5,410 nt of DNA, from assembly GCA_023300205.1 (NCBI GenBank), contig JALZVD010000059.1:1-5410 (forward strand), in the 5' to 3' direction. The notes under the pieces are model-generated. The model had not been told where the DNA came from. It was given only the letters and a program-made list of their open reading frames with translations, and did no database searches. Made by a program: the position numbers and the translations under genes. Numbering within the stretch: position 1 is the first letter of the stretch; each line of letters starts with the position of its first letter. The DNA comes from Akkermansiaceae bacterium. GTDB lineage: Bacteria > Verrucomicrobiota > Verrucomicrobiia > Verrucomicrobiales > Akkermansiaceae. This document shows positions 5,312 to 5,410 of the stretch, in pieces.

Positions 5312-5410
5312 TTAAGTGTCTAGTGGACTCCGTACCCCACGGCCATTCTGGCCTTTTGCTACATGGGTGTAGATTTCAGTTGTCTTCACATCGGCATGTC
5401 CTAGCAGATC
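5312..5410 (-). CDS. intI: Tyrosine recombinase, C-terminal end, probably integron integrase (runs off the right edge)
   Basis: The minus strand from 5410 to the stop TAA (complement of TTA at 5312-5314) reads 32 codons without interruption. The peptide contains [16 protein letters not shown], the last catalytic block of tyrosine recombinases, with the conserved His of LGH and the nucleophile Tyr of EIYTHV. The residues after it, [14 protein letters not shown], match the ending I know from integron integrases (GVRSPLD); XerC/XerD proteins end differently. IntI inserts and excises gene cassettes at attI and attC sites. About 290 residues, including the first catalytic Arg and the IntI-specific extra helix, would lie beyond the right edge, so the IntI call needs that sequence. 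The gene converges with the mod operon, with no base between the stop codons. In an integron, attI and cassettes would lie upstream of this gene, beyond 5410. Tyrosine recombinase is near certain; integron type is likely. Confidence 0.82.
   Translation of the reverse strand, partial: DLLGHADVKTTEIYTHVAKGQNGRGVRSPLDT
5341..5357 (+). terminator. Possible intrinsic terminator of the mod operon, inside the recombinase 3' end
   Basis: GGCCA (5341-5345) and TGGCC (5349-5353) form a perfect 5-base-pair stem around TTC and are followed by TTTT (5354-5357) on the + strand, 30 bases after the modC stop. The stem is GC-rich but short and the T-run is short. It lies inside codons of the oppositely oriented recombinase gene, so part of the symmetry could come from coding constraint. 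No other terminator-like structure is visible between the two converging genes. Confidence 0.3.

Noticed and set aside
5281..5340. TGGGGT and ACCCCA arms across the modC/recombinase junction as an attachment site or long hairpin
   Set aside because: The arms are only six bases, about 47 bases apart, and both lie in coding sequence. There is no attC-like consensus (RYYYAAC or GTTRRRY boxes) around them.
1..5410. CRISPR array, tRNA or rRNA gene, insertion sequence, tandem repeats
   Set aside because: Reading both strands showed no regularly spaced repeats, no cloverleaf-like or rRNA-like segment, no transposase and no terminal inverted repeats. Nearly all of the window is accounted for by the listed genes.

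Overview
The window looks like chromosomal DNA of a free-living Gram-negative bacterium, and I would guess a member of the Verrucomicrobiota. This is inference from the look of the 2-oxoglutarate dehydrogenase N-terminus, the GldA-type ABC ATPase, the lipoprotein signals and the near absence of Shine-Dalgarno sequences; no database was searched. Hand-counted lines have roughly 37-57% G+C, and much of the window has a strong excess of G over C on the + strand.

Left part (1-891): the first 214 codons of sucA (E1 of 2-oxoglutarate dehydrogenase) run leftward off the window. A 247-base divergent control region follows. It carries a good sigma70-like promoter reading rightward (ATGACA, 17 bases, CATAAT) and a 17-base inverted repeat just after the predicted transcription start.

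Middle part (892-2973): a complete GldA/CcmA-type ABC ATPase stands without a permease gene. A weak hairpin with a T-run follows. Then come a lipoprotein L,D-transpeptidase (YkuD fold; its likely start is 25 codons inside the longest reading frame) and a single-domain rhodanese whose start codon overlaps the transpeptidase stop.

Right part (3039-5311): a complete three-gene ABC importer of the molybdate/tungstate type, in the order binding lipoprotein, permease, ATPase, with both gene junctions overlapping. The ATPase is short and lacks the C-terminal TOBE/Mop domain of classical ModC. The binding protein has Trp where classical ModA has the ligand-contacting Tyr.

Right edge (5312-5410): the last 32 codons of a tyrosine recombinase on the minus strand, with an ending (GVRSPLD) like integron integrases (IntI). 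Its stop codon abuts the stop of the transporter ATPase, so the two units converge. Any attI site and cassette array would lie beyond the right end. This is the most interesting lead, because the rest of the window is fairly ordinary housekeeping and transport. I found no RNA gene, CRISPR array, insertion sequence or attC site.
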